From positions 235,792,394 through 235,856,393 of the forward strand of contig NC_088792.1 in the NCBI RefSeq assembly GCF_011386835.1: a stretch of 64,000 nucleotides of DNA. The letters are read 5' to 3'. The notes beneath the pieces are model-generated. The model had not been told where the DNA came from. It worked only from the letters and a program-made list of their open reading frames with translations, and did no database searches. Shown here piece after piece: positions 1 through 12,200 of this stretch. Within the stretch, counting starts at the first letter, position 1. Every line of letters starts with the position of its first letter. This stretch comes from Chrysemys picta bellii. Its lineage: Eukaryota; Chordata; Testudines; Emydidae. The translations under genes and the position numbers were made by a program.

Positions 1-2160
1 TACCTATACAATCGTAGCTGGCTTGGGACTTGTCTGCTTGAAACAGTATCCATCCCCCCATGTGATACTGCTGAAGATGAGTTCAGCACTGTGGCTGGGT
101 CCTTTTGGTGCAACAGAGAGGGTGCTGGTGGCAGAGGGCCTTTGACTTTGGAATTCATTCCCTACTTTGGTCTGACATAGTCCTAATCTGTTGACCTGAA
201 GGTCCAGTGTGAAATTCATCTGTTTTCTTTAGGCTTTGGTGCAGTGAGTTGATGGCTGGGAATTTGAAGATGTGATATTTTTCACTCTTCAATGTTCTAC
301 TTATTTATTTTTACTGGGACTACAGGGTAGGAGTAGGCTGATGAAATTGATTTTATTTTTAAACATTTTGTAGGGTTTAAAATGTTATGGCAAAAGTACT
401 TGGAACCTGGGACAGTGGGGCTCTACTTCATTGTAGCCTTTAGCCACAATATAAATGTTAAGTAATAATGATACCAATCTAAAATGTGATTGCTTTACAA
501 AATTAATCCTTTGAACTTCTTGATAGGTTGGGCCAGATTCTCAACTTGTGTAAATCATTGACAATTTACACTGAGTATCTGTCCTGTTATATTCAAACAA
601 GGAGATGTTACTTATCAGTAATATACACAAATATGCACTTTATTTACATAGGGGAGAAAATTAAATGGAACAAATTATCCAATATCATACACGCAGAATA
701 TGCTGGTGTTCAAAATTTCTTGTTTCGTCATCCATATGAATATTTTGTGGGTACAATTTAGGCGCCAGTGTTGGACAATTTGGGCATACATAATAACACT
801 ATTAGAATAATAATAATACACCTTATCCTTACATAACACCTTTAATTGCAAAGTGCATCAACAAAAGCCAGATATGTGTCTTACAACATGTCTGTGAAGG
901 ACTATTGTACATACGGCACAGAGAAATTAAATGACTTTATGTAGACCACACACACAGCTCCCTGATAGAGCCTAAAAGTCTTGGCTTCCAGTCCCATGAA
1001 CTGACCATTGGATCACACTTCCTGGCTACAAATTCATGTAGTGAAATACTGCAAACTAGTGCACTAGCAAACTCAGTAAGTGATAATGTATGGTGTATAA
1101 ACTAATGATGAGTCCTCTTTTGAAAGTGTTTCCGTTCCCCATGTCCTGTGAATATTCCACATCTTGTTTATGACATCACAAAATACTTTGAGGGGCCTTG
1201 TCTTACAGAGTGCCCCAAATTTCCTACTCCTGGCAACTCGTTCAGCCTGAAACTGAATGTGCTCCAATCCCTAGCCCCCTAATATCTGACTGCTGGCTGC
1301 TAGCCACTGGCTGCTGCTGCTGTTACATTCTTCATGGCCTCAGTATTGTGCCCTCAGCTTTGCTGTATGAGTGGCTGAACCATTCTGTGCCTAAATAATT
1401 CCAATGTATATGCTATTAAATCTGAAACAGATGGTTCCCTGGCCCTCTCTCACTCTTAGTCATGCTGTTTCTGTAGTTTCTCAGAGGCAGACATTCAGGT
1501 AACTGACCTATTTGTTAGTTATAAGCTTTATTGATCCTTGTTTTGGAACTTGTAGGTGTATGAGAGAGAGAGGGAGAGAGAAAGCCAGAGCAAAAGAGTG
1601 AGCGAGAAGGAGCAGGGCTTTGAGTGTCTGGTGCACTCCACAATGAATGAACTAAACACTTCTTTTATGCTGCTGCTTGCATGCTCTGTAAGCCCACTAG
1701 CATAGCTCAGTGAGAAACCACTCTTTAAAGTCATTCCCATGGACTATTCTGAGCACTCACTTTGTATGTTGTCTGAGTTACCAGGTCACTACCTTATACC
1801 CAGTCATTGCCTATATAAATTGTATTGCTTGTTACTTGAATACTGTTGTTTTAAAACAAAACATATATATCTCCCATTATCACCATAAAATAGTATTAGG
1901 AAATCAAGATGAATTTCATCAAAGGGGGAGGGGGGAGGAACTGTAAGGGAAAAGGTAGGCAGTACTGATAAAAAAAAAAAAGAAGAGGTTTGTCTTTTGC
2001 TTCTTTGTTGTATAGCAGCTGTGGGTATGACACAATATCTTAACCACCTACATTAAAAAGATGCCACCCAATCATTGTGTGTTCTGTGCAAAACTCCTCC
2101 CCTCCCATTTTGGCTAGGAAGAGACTTAGAGACTGCCCTTTCTGGATCATACAGACTGTA
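1..2160. other. PI15 upstream flank, no gene seen
   Basis: I see no convincing coding region here; the open frames are short and carry no recognisable domain. The stretch is AT-rich single-copy-looking DNA. It contains one old SINE-like fragment around 806-1025 and a purine-rich GA run near 1564-1605. Its last few hundred bases should hold the proximal PI15 promoter, inferred from the TATA box at 2164. Confidence 0.5.
806..1025 (+). repeat. Old MIR/CORE-SINE-like fragment
   Basis: An AAT-rich start is followed by a decayed series of words typical of amniote MIR-like SINEs: a segment resembling 'caaagtgc', then 'gcacagagaaattaaatgact', then a run about a dropped-out entry and a final 'ccattggatcacacttcctgg'. 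The order fits this class but divergence is high, so the subfamily cannot be named. Confidence 0.4.
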
Positions 2161-2163
2161 ATA

Positions 2164-2170
2164 TATAAAA
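2164..2170 (+). promoter_or_regulatory. PI15: Putative PI15 TATA box
   Basis: The heptamer tataaaa lies about 170 bases before a strong splice donor (gtaagcc at 2340) and 780 bases before the PI15 start codon. A transcription start about 30 bases downstream, near 2195, would give a non-coding first exon of about 145 bases. Pyrimidine-rich 'cctcccctccc' sits about 65 bases upstream. The assignment is inferred from spacing and has no transcript support. Confidence 0.45.
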
Positions 2171-2194
2171 GCTGTTAGTAGCTCCTGTAGCCAG

Positions 2195-2339
2195 CAGCTT
2201 CAAAACTAGCAGACTTTTGTTCTTTGAGGGTTTGTAATAAGACACTATCCTCATTACAATGGTTCACACTACAGCATAAGAAAGAGCTGTATAAATTGGG
2301 ATCACAGTATACTGTACTGATTTTTGGTATTACACAGAG
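2195..2339 (+). other. PI15: Probable non-coding exon 1 of PI15
   Basis: The exon would run from the inferred transcription start, about 25-30 bases after the TATA box, to a consensus donor acagag|gtaagcc at 2339/2340. The matching acceptor is ttcttccacag ending at 2880, which gives a 541-base intron in the 5' UTR. The start is approximate. The donor and acceptor are both strong, and the following exon contains the PI15 ATG. Confidence 0.45.
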
Positions 2340-2880
2340 GTAAGCCATTCAACTCAATAAGTTTGCTTTGCATGCATTTTTATTACTGTTCATCACATTT
2401 TGCTGGAGTAAGATTTGAATATTATTACTAAGATGTCCTATTTTCATGCTTTTTTTATGTTCTTTGCCTGTTAGTTTGTATGTGAGGCATTATCAGAGCC
2501 ATGAGTGCAAGCAGTAAAAGACATGCCCTGGAATGTATTTTTCATCCCCAGTAAATAAAATTCTGTGAGATTCCTTGCAGTCTGCCCAGTTAGAACAAGG
2601 AGTATGGTGTGTAGTACAAATTGATGGTGTGTATCTGTGATTATGGCAGTCCAGATATGATGGCACTTTATTTGACCTTAGTTTTTAAAAGTTCATATTA
2701 AGGTTCACTTTCATACACTGTGTTATGAAGAAATAGCTCTAGCTTGCTTTGTATCAGAGATTTAACAAGTTGTGAAAGAAAAAAAACCTTTTGATCTTAA
2801 GGGGGGAAAAGGTTCCTTTTTTCTATCAAGCCATAAATTTGTGTATAGAATCACATCTTTTGACACCTTTTCTTCCACAG

Positions 2881-3223
2881 ATCTGCCCTCTGCTCTCCTG
2901 TCTTAAAGCTGAGCAACCCTGTGGCCTATCTTCCTCCCTTGGCCCTCAAAATGACAGTAATCTCTGCAATCAGTTGTGCCTTCTTATTTTTCATTCTCTG
3001 TGAAACAAGTGCAATAGCATTACCCAATTCCACTGACCTATTCCTCTCAAACAAAAATTTCACTGACATTGAAGCAGCTTTGGCAGCTCACTTGGACTCT
3101 GCAAAAATCCCCAAAGTCAGGCGGAAGCGGTACATTTCACAGAATGACATGATTGCCATCCTCGATTATCATAATCAAGTCAGAGGCAAAGTCTTTCCAC
3201 CTGCTTCAAACATGGAGTATATG
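2881..3223 (+). CDS. PI15: PI15 exon with start codon (coding from 2951)
   Basis: The exon starts after acceptor ttcttccacag (to 2880), carries 70 bases of 5' UTR, begins translation at ATG 2951 and ends at 3223 before donor gtaagt, phase 0. It encodes residues 1-91: signal peptide, acidic propeptide with two NxT sequons, the RRKR processing site, and the start of the CAP domain ([13 protein letters not shown]). An upstream in-frame ATG at 2921 gives ten extra residues, MAYLPPLALK. I rejected it because the 2951 start places the leader at the N-terminus as in the family. Confidence 0.93.
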
Positions 3224-6200
3224 GTAAGTGGATTTTCGTTTACTTCTGAGGGGAATAACGTTTCATTAGATCTGCTGGAAAATGTAAGAGACTATAAATC
3301 AGTGATTTCATTTTCCAGAGCCAAGCCAACATTTTTTAGCTCAGTAGACAAATGATTTGTAACCATTGCATGGCTTTACTATAAAGTTTTTTTTTAACTG
3401 AAGTATTGTAATGAATAATTAATAAGAGCTAAGAGCCAGATTGTGAACCCTTTACTCACCCTGGTGAACATTTACTATCACAAGTAGTTCCAATAAAGTC
3501 AATGGGATTTGAGTCAGTAGGGTTACTCATGTGAGTCACTGCTCAGAGGGTAAGGGGTATACAATCTGCTTTTAAATAATTAGCATCTAAACCAAGTGGT
3601 TAAGATTCTAATTATTAATAGTTCCATTTCTGAATTACTAGAGAGAACACTAAGTTATAACACTGGTGTATTTAAAAAAAATGCATCCCATGAACATTGC
3701 TAGTCTCTTCCACATATATTATTTGCAGAGATTGATTTGTCAGGTGATCATGGTTTTTATTTTGCATGCATATTTTGTATTCATATAATGGTTTTATTTC
3801 TCTGTCAGATACAGTACTTGTTTAAAATGTTTCTCTAAACATGTTGGATTTACTCAGAAATCAGTGCGCATGATATCTCTAGGTATTTTTTCCCTTTATT
3901 GGCTGAAGTTCTTTCTGGGAAATATCTGTTCCTACAGTATGCTAACTGAACACATTAGTTATTTCCTCATTATGATTTAATGCTTTGTCATTGAAATAAC
4001 TGCTCAGCCAGTGTATTTGTAATATGTGTTTCAACTTTCAATGCATGCATACTTTAGTACTCTAAAATTAAAAATAGGCCAGTTAAGCAGAAGTCCTTTT
4101 ACCTACCAAGCAAGGAATTCACATTGTTTTTAAAGGGCAGTCAAATTTTGTATATGGAGTATAATATTCACTTAAAGACACAGGAGCATCTCAGATGACA
4201 ACAGCTGGTTAACAGATTTAAGAAACATGACACCACTAACATGACATGCAGAAAAAGGGGTTGACAAACTCCTCCCCTTTAGTAGCTAATGACTAACAAT
4301 TTGGACTTCTCTCTGTCACAGATGTTACCTAAATCTGGGTTTGATCATGCAACATGCTGAGTATCTCCCAAGGGCACCTCAGAGAGCTGAGTGTGCACCG
4401 AACCTTGCAGCATCAGGGCTTGTGTCTGTGATGGAGATTGAGTTTGAAGTTTGGTTAAGTGGAAAGGTCAAAGGCAGAAAAAAAAATAAGGTGGTCAAAA
4501 GTCAAGCTCAATCAGCCTTTTAATTACTGAATTCTGTGACTGATGGTTTCTATTGATTCTGTATAAATAAACTTCACTGTGATGTCTGGGAGAAGGGCCG
4601 TCTAGCCTCCCCCTCCCTTTGCCTTGTGTCTTTTGGAAATGTATGGTGCAATTGACTGCAATGAAACCAGCTGAAATTTGCTTCAAAAGCAATGTCAGGA
4701 AAAAAATTCATATTCTCAAGAGTTTTGTAAAAGAATCATTCACAAGACAAAAGTAAAGAAATTGTGAAGAGCAGGAAAGAGGAAGATGACTCCATTCATT
4801 TAATTTATTTGCATAAATTAACACCTCCCAGAAACTGCTAGGGCTTCATTACATATTGTTGGGCTTTCTGCTGGGCTTCACCCCAAAGTGGTAACCTTTA
4901 GACCTGACAGGTTTGACAAAGAACCAAGATCCTGCCATTGGCAGTAGGACTGAAATTCATGACAAGCTACGTTTTACTCCCTTTCTTGCCCTCCTCACTG
5001 TAGAATATCTTGCAATCAGCCATCCAGCAGGTGTATCTGTGCTGCTTTGAGCATCAGCCAGTTCAGTAGCAACCAAGACAAGAACTAGGCCTCCTCTGAA
5101 GCGCTGCTTCCTGTTTTAATTAGTCAGCAAGGGTCACAATGGCAGTGATGTGTTCCATTGTTTCCTCCTTCAGAGTTCAGAGAACTTGGGCAAAAGGACT
5201 AGAGATTACAATTCAGTTAGATCTGCAAGTTGTAGCTCAAGGCACTACCAATAATTCACCTAGCTGTCCCTCACCCAAAAGCATTGTATTGGAGTCTTAT
5301 GGAAAGCTTGGATTCCATCGTGAGTCCTCCATGTAATTTCTTCATGAAATTTCAGTATGTATAATTTCATCAGTAATGTGCTGCTGGGAACATCAGGTCT
5401 CTTACATTTATGAGGTTATGACACTCAATATCCATTCCCACATATAATATTTGGGACATATTGTCATTGCCAACAGACCAAATGTATCATGCTGAACATT
5501 CACAGAATTATGTCATCCTACCCTGAGGCGTCTGCAAAAGGGCACAGCTAGTTGTGAAACTAGTCTTCCTAAATCATTGTCTTAGTCACCTTACAATGAG
5601 GAAAAAGCATGTCAGGTGCAGGAGAACTTTGAAGTAGCTGAGGATGCTGTTTCAGTGCATTGAGTAGACATCTTGTTAGGCAAGCTGAAAGAGGATCTTG
5701 TCATATAGCACATTAAAATAGGGATGGGAAAACTGGTTTGGAAAAAAAAACAAAAATATGTTGTCTCGCCTTGTTTTTTTCCCCACTGTCCATGCAAATC
5801 ACGTTCTGCTCTTTCCCCCTGATTGCATCCTTTTTTTCCTCAGAAATGCCTTATACTCTTACTCCTTTCCACTCCCTTCTATTGATAGAGTTTAGGATTT
5901 AGCACAGGAACCTGGACCCCATACTCCAATTCTTAACCCCTCCCTCCATGAATGATTGTCTCCTTTAACGTCTCCTTCTGACCCCAAGTCTGTTCAGCCT
6001 CCCATGCAGTCTCTACATTTAGTAATATTTTGAGCCCATTGGGCATTATGCCATCTACTGTGCTGAGACACCTGTTGTCTTAAATTCTTACGTTTACAGG
6101 GCTTCTTTTGGCTATACTACTGATATAAGGAAAGGCCAAGAATGCACAAGATTTGTATATGGTAGCCAGCTCAGCTTATTGCCAGACCTCTTGAGATTCC

Positions 6201-9200
6201 ATGACACATTGAATTTGATAGCCAAATTGATAAGAACAAGGGGATATATTTTTTATTGTTGCCACACATCAGTCTCAGACCTATTATTAGAGTGACCAGA
6301 TCACCCAAGTCAAATATCGGGACGCGGGGGGAGGGTGACGTGGGGGGGGGGGGGTGGCCAAAAAAAACAAACAAAAAAAACCCACACCCTTCCTCCGCAA
6401 GCGCTGGAGGGAGGCCCGGGAGACTCAGGAGAAGCGCGGGGCCAGGGTGAGTGAGAGTCCGGCCTGGTCCTGAGCAGGCAGGACTCAGTTGGGTGGTAGG
6501 GAGAGGAGGGGGGCAGCCCGCGGGGCCAGGCGGCGGCTGTTCTCCCCCCCGGGCAGCGGGACTCGGGAGCAGCCGCTGCTGCAGCTCCCACTGCCGCGGG
6601 GGAGGAAGCAGCCATGGACAAGCTTGGCGGCTGCGGCTCTGGCGCCCCTGAACCCCCCGAGCCGGGGCCTGCTGCGGGGACCCAGCAGCGCGCACGCTGC
6701 GTCCAGCCCCTGGCCAGTCGCGTCTGGGCTGCTGCCCAGCTGGCGCTATCCCGCGGCAGCCCCGGAGTGGGGACAGCAGGCCCCAGCCCCCCTGTCCCAC
6801 TCGGGTCCTGCAGGGGAACGAACGGGGCTGGGCTGCCGATGCCTCCGCCCTGGGGCTGCTGCGGGATAGCACCACCTGGGGAGCAGCCCAGACACGACTG
6901 GCCAGGGGTTGGGCGCAGCGTGCGCGCTGCTGGGTCCCCGCAGCAGGCCCCGGCTCGGGGGGTTCGGGGATGCCAGAGCCGCAGCCGCCAAGCTTGGCCA
7001 TGGCCGCTTCCTCCCCCGCGGCAGTGGGAGCTGCAGCAGCGGCTGCTCCCGAGTCCCGCTGCCCGGGGGGGAGAACAGCCGCCGCCTGGCCCCGCGGGCC
7101 GCCCCCCTCCTCTCCCTACCACCCAACTGAGTCCTGCCTGCTCGGGACCAGGCTGGACTGTTACTCACCCCGGCCCCGCGCTTCCCCTGAGTCTCCCGGG
7201 CCTCCCTCCAGCGCTTGTGGAGGGAGGGGGAATGGTGAGCCCGGGGAAGAGGCGGGGATTCGGGGAGGGAGCCAATCGGGGGAGGAGGGGGTGGAGTTGG
7301 GGCGGGGGGGGTGTGTGCGAGCACTTCCGGGCTCCAGGCTCCGGCGCATTTCCTTGTTTGTCCCGCGTCCCGACCGCATGTCGGTCGGGATGCGGGACAA
7401 ACAAGGAAATATCGGGACAGTCCCGATAAAATCGGGACGTCTGGTCACCCTACATATTATAAACGTGAAACACATTCTGGTCTTAACGTTTTTATTTGGA
7501 TTTTGCATTGGCAAACTGGAGTTCCTCGCACTAAAGGTATGAGTTATTTGACATTATTTGAGACCTGATTTTCCTCTGCTTATATGGGTTTTAAACAAGT
7601 GTAACTCCATTGATTTCAAAGGAGTTACCCTTGTTTTACACCAGGGAAAGCAAGAAAAGAATTAGACCTATTGTATTAAGCGATATCTGATGCAGAGTGA
7701 TAAAGAGAGAGCTAAGGTGTGTGATGTAATATTTTTTATTGGACCAACTTCTGTTGGTGAGAGAGACAAGCTTTCAAGCTCCACAGAGCTGATTTTCAGG
7801 TCTATATAGCTCAATAGTTTGTCTCTTTCATCAACAGAAGTTGGTCCAATAAAATATATTTCCTCACCTACCTTGTCTCTCTCATATCCTGGGACCAACA
7901 TGGCTACAGCAACACCGCAAACAGATGATTAAAATCAATTAATCTATTTGGCCCTAGTTTTGATTCTATAGGTAAACATACATTCCTTTGCTTAGGAAAG
8001 ACCTGTTTAACAACTTTTTCCTACTCAGGGCTGTGTGCATTTGTAACAATATCATACAGGGGGAATTAATAACTTTGCCTAAAATGTTGCTACATACATT
8101 TCACCGTGATATTAATGACCAGCAAGTTACTAGTTTTCAACTGATACCTCACCCTGTGTGTATTTAGAAAGCATCTTCAAGTTCACCAAGAGCAGTAATA
8201 AGCTCACAAATTCATTTCAGAGAGGCCATAAGCATCCATTAGATGGTCATAACTTCCAAATACTATTAGTTGGATTAAAACTAGAGAGCTAAAGGTGAAA
8301 GTCTCTGTATAAACATTCCTAGCCATCCAGTTACTCTTGAAGTACACACTGGGTGGTGGATAGGTCAAATAGATTGAAGCAATTTTGCTTACCATTCCAA
8401 GCACATTAAAGAGGCTTATTTGACACCTGAAAGCCTTTCATCATAAAACAACAAAGTGAGTTTACTTGGTTTGTCCTCCAGCACTCTGGCACTGCTGATA
8501 AAAATGCCTTGCTGTTTATATACTTTGCCACATTAACATTATGGAACTAGTGCTGCTGCAGGTGTCAGGGTACAAGTTTCTTTTCGATGGTTTGTTTCTT
8601 GAGCTGTTTGCCTTTGCTCATGTGCATTGAAATCAACTATTCTGGTAAGAACTGTAGGATAAACTCCTTTAAGAGTCATATATAATGGGTTGGACAGGAT
8701 CTCTTAGTCCATACAGTCTGCTCCAACCCCTTGCAGAACTGTCTTCTGCATTGAACACATATGGCTTGAACATAGTGATGATGTCTCAGTAACATCTCTT
8801 AGCAAATAATTTACCTTGGTATAACCTGTGAAATGTTTTTGGCCAAACACCATGAAATCAGAAAAAGAAATAGGGGCTACATTAGCAGCATTAGAAATTT
8901 TTTCCAAATGTCTAACCTAAATATTTCCTTTAGAAGTTGAGATTACTCGTTATATACTGTTTGTAACCAACTAATTGAATGTATCTCCCTGTTACATTTC
9001 ATATCATTACCTCTCAAGTATTTACCGAAAGTTGTCTTCTTTGCATCATTTCTCTAAGTTGTATGCTACATATTGTGAAAAAGTTCCTTCTCTATCTTGG
9101 TGGGTCCTTCGCTTATTGGCAGATTTTCTTGCCTCAGAGATTCACCATGTGGGTTGGGGAACAGCTCAGAGACCTTCCCCTCTGGAAGAACCCACAGTCC

Positions 9201-12200
9201 AGGACAATTGGGAGGTTTGGGGGGAACCCAGGCCTGCCCTCTACTCCGGGTTCCAGCCCAGGGCCCTGTGGACTGCAGCTGTCTATAGTGCCTCCTGTAA
9301 CAGCTGCATGACAGCTACAACTCCCTGGGCTACTTCCCCATGGCCTCCTCCAAACACCTTCCTTATTCTCACCGCAGGACCTTCCTCCTGGTGTCTGATA
9401 ACACTTGTACTCCTCAGTCCTCCTCCTCCTCCAGCAGCAGCAGCACACCCACACCTCCTTGCACCTCTTGCTCCCAGCTCCTAACACTCACATCACAAAC
9501 TGAAGTGAGCTCCTTTTAAAACCCAGGTGTCCTAATTAGCCTGCCTGCCTTAACTGGTTCTAGCAGGTTCCTGATTACTCTACTGCTCTGGTCACTCAGG
9601 GAACAGAAAACTCATCCAGTGACCAGTATATTTGCCCTCTACCAGACTCCTGTACCCCACTGGTCTGGGTCTGTCACAATATCAAATGTCTTTAATCTCT
9701 TTGCATAGGTTATGTCCTCCCATGTTTTTATTGTTAATACAGGTAAATTAGAGTTACACCCACTTTAAGGCTCCTTTACCAAAGCAGTGAAAGGCAGCAT
9801 TTGTGTAAATGAAAATTAGGCTCAATCATTTTAATTGATGGATTGCTAACTACTTCAATAGCACCAACACAAGAATAACACAAAGTGGATTTTGTTCAAG
9901 AAGTTATGTATGTTGAATTGTCTCAGTCACATAGTTCTCAAAAATCCTATATAAATGCTAAAGCTTGAAATAAAGTAATGGACAGACAAGTCACAGATTC
10001 TCCCCTATGTTACGGCTGTTTTCTGTCATGCCAGCAGAACAAATTGACTCTAAATCTGGCATATTCATGCCTAATGTACTGGTGCCTGGTCAGGGGACAC
10101 TGCAGTGTAAAGGGGCCTTAGCTGTGGCTTCCTTGTGCCCAATGGTCCACTTCTGCTGTATTGACCTCAGGTAACACTGGCAGCCAGCATAAGTCAGAGC
10201 AGCTTTTAGGATGCTCTCACTTACCTGAGGGAGTGAATCAGCATCCCACTAGACCAAGTAAAGCTCTTATTGTGTATGTCAAAAACAAAAGCCAGGAAGT
10301 GTTTCATAGCGAATAATTGGAGAACAGTTTGAAAGATAAACAGAAAAGACCTCCACTGGAAAACATCCCTTCTCTGCAAAATTTAAAGAACTTCTCAAAC
10401 AATAAAATGGTAAGGAATGCCCTGTTTAAATTTGCTTTGGCATGAGAGCGCTTTTCACTTGTTTTAGGCATAAATGTTTTGGAGTGTCTATCCTAAAGTG
10501 TGGATGAATATTTACATTATGTAAATATAATATCAGCAGAAAGCCTTCTGGGAGTTTGAGTCACAGGGGAAAAAGAAAAACCTAGTGAGGTTTCTTATAG
10601 AAGGGCAGTAACCCTGAGCCCTCAGAATTGGACATTCATTCATTATTAAATATAGCACCTCTTGAACTTCTTGGCTAAAAACAAAGACAGACATTTTTCA
10701 CAAAAATCCTGTTCCAAAGTACACAAAGTACTTAGCTTCATACATGAATGGAGAAGGTAGTGACTTCAAACCTCTCTACATTTTTGTCCTCCTTCTACCT
10801 CTGAGACAAAACTGAAAAAGAGAATGTGTTCTCCAGAATTGTGGAAATGTGCATGCCAAAGATAGCAAGCGACAAAAACTGCAGAGACACCACCTGCTCT
10901 CTATTAGATAGTGCAGTCCAGTTATGCTGACTATAGTAAGGCCTATGACATACATCCTCTGCAGTTCTCCAATGTGGCCTAGAGCCAGCTCGACCCTGAG
11001 TGTGAAGATGTGGTCCAGAGAACAATGGTTCTCTATATCTTCATTCAATGCCTGTCAACTTGTATCAAGATGGAGCATCACATGTTGAGACTTATCACTC
11101 CTTGGACGATATCTTGATTCTGAAGAACAAAGCAGCTCCAATAGGGTCTTTTGTGTATCTTACATTTGTCTTTCTGGTAGAATTGTTTGGAAAATGGTAA
11201 GTATTTTCCATGAAAATTTTCAAAGTAAATGGAAGAAATTTTATTCTCTGATTTTTTTTTTAATGAAAAACCAAGAACCATCAGTTTTTGGTATATCAAA
11301 ATTCGAAAAGTTTCAGGTTGTTCATATAAAAGGATAATTTTGAAAGAAACAAAATTTCCTTTAACATTTTTGTTCTTGAATAAAATACATTTCTCTCTGA
11401 AAATATTTCAGATGAAAGATTTCAACTGACTCTTCCTTCAGGCTCTTGGCAAATTATCAGTATGATCATCAGTTGGATAAAGTTAGATCCCCTTGGTACC
11501 TCTTCCTGAGTAAGATCATGCCAAGTAAAATGAGTCTTGGAGTAGGTTAGGAAAACACTGAATATTTTAAGGTTTGTAACTCTTTCACTTGACTTTCCCA
11601 AAAGATACACAAATAATAACATATGAAAGGAACTTATTACTATTAAATTTGTCAGCCTACTGATTTTCTTTCTTTGCTTTTTACTGTTTTAAAGGCTGGT
11701 TCTAAAGAGAAGAAGAAAAGCAGAGAACTGAAAGAAAACTATTTGGCCATTAGTGATGGGCAAACCTGAAACAGTTAGGAGTATAGGTTTGGACTGAATA
11801 GGTACCCAAAAATGTAGATATTTATATAAAACTTATCTATACCTCTTGAATCTGCAAACTGGCTTGAAATCTCATGACCGCAGGCTTTTTGTGAGATTTC
11901 TAAGACATCTGATTCTGGTCATGCTGGGAATGAATACCATAGAAGTGACCCTCTTGTAGGGTTGCCAGTTTTGGTTGGACATATTTCTGGAAGTTTCATC
12001 ACATGACATAATCTTTAATTAAAGATTAATCTTTAATTCCTGGAGACTCCAGGACAATCCTGGAGGGCTGGCAACCCTTCCTCCTTGTAGTATTTCAGCA
12101 TTTCTGCTTACCAGAAGTTCAGAGCTGTGTTATATATTTTAAAATGCTAACCGTCTTTGAAACTCAGAACAATTTCCCTTTGGGTTATTTTATGTGAACC

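Noticed and set aside
2921..2950. Upstream in-frame Met for PI15
   Set aside because: It would add ten residues before the hydrophobic leader. The next Met at 2951 matches the family N-terminus and total length of 258.
3224..3355. Reading frame continuing past the first PI15 coding exon
   Set aside because: A strong donor (gtaagt) lies at 3224 and the next CAP block VWDE is found at 33610, so this is intron.
6171..7542. Several long GC-rich open frames on both strands (up to 276 codons)
   Set aside because: They are Pro/Gly/Ala-rich mirror translations of a palindromic hAT element; the same residues appear on + and -. No domain, splice logic or codon bias supports a gene.
8975..9487. Overlapping frames of 110-169 codons
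   Set aside because: They lie inside a solo LTR and contain Ser/Pro-rich low-complexity residues without a domain.
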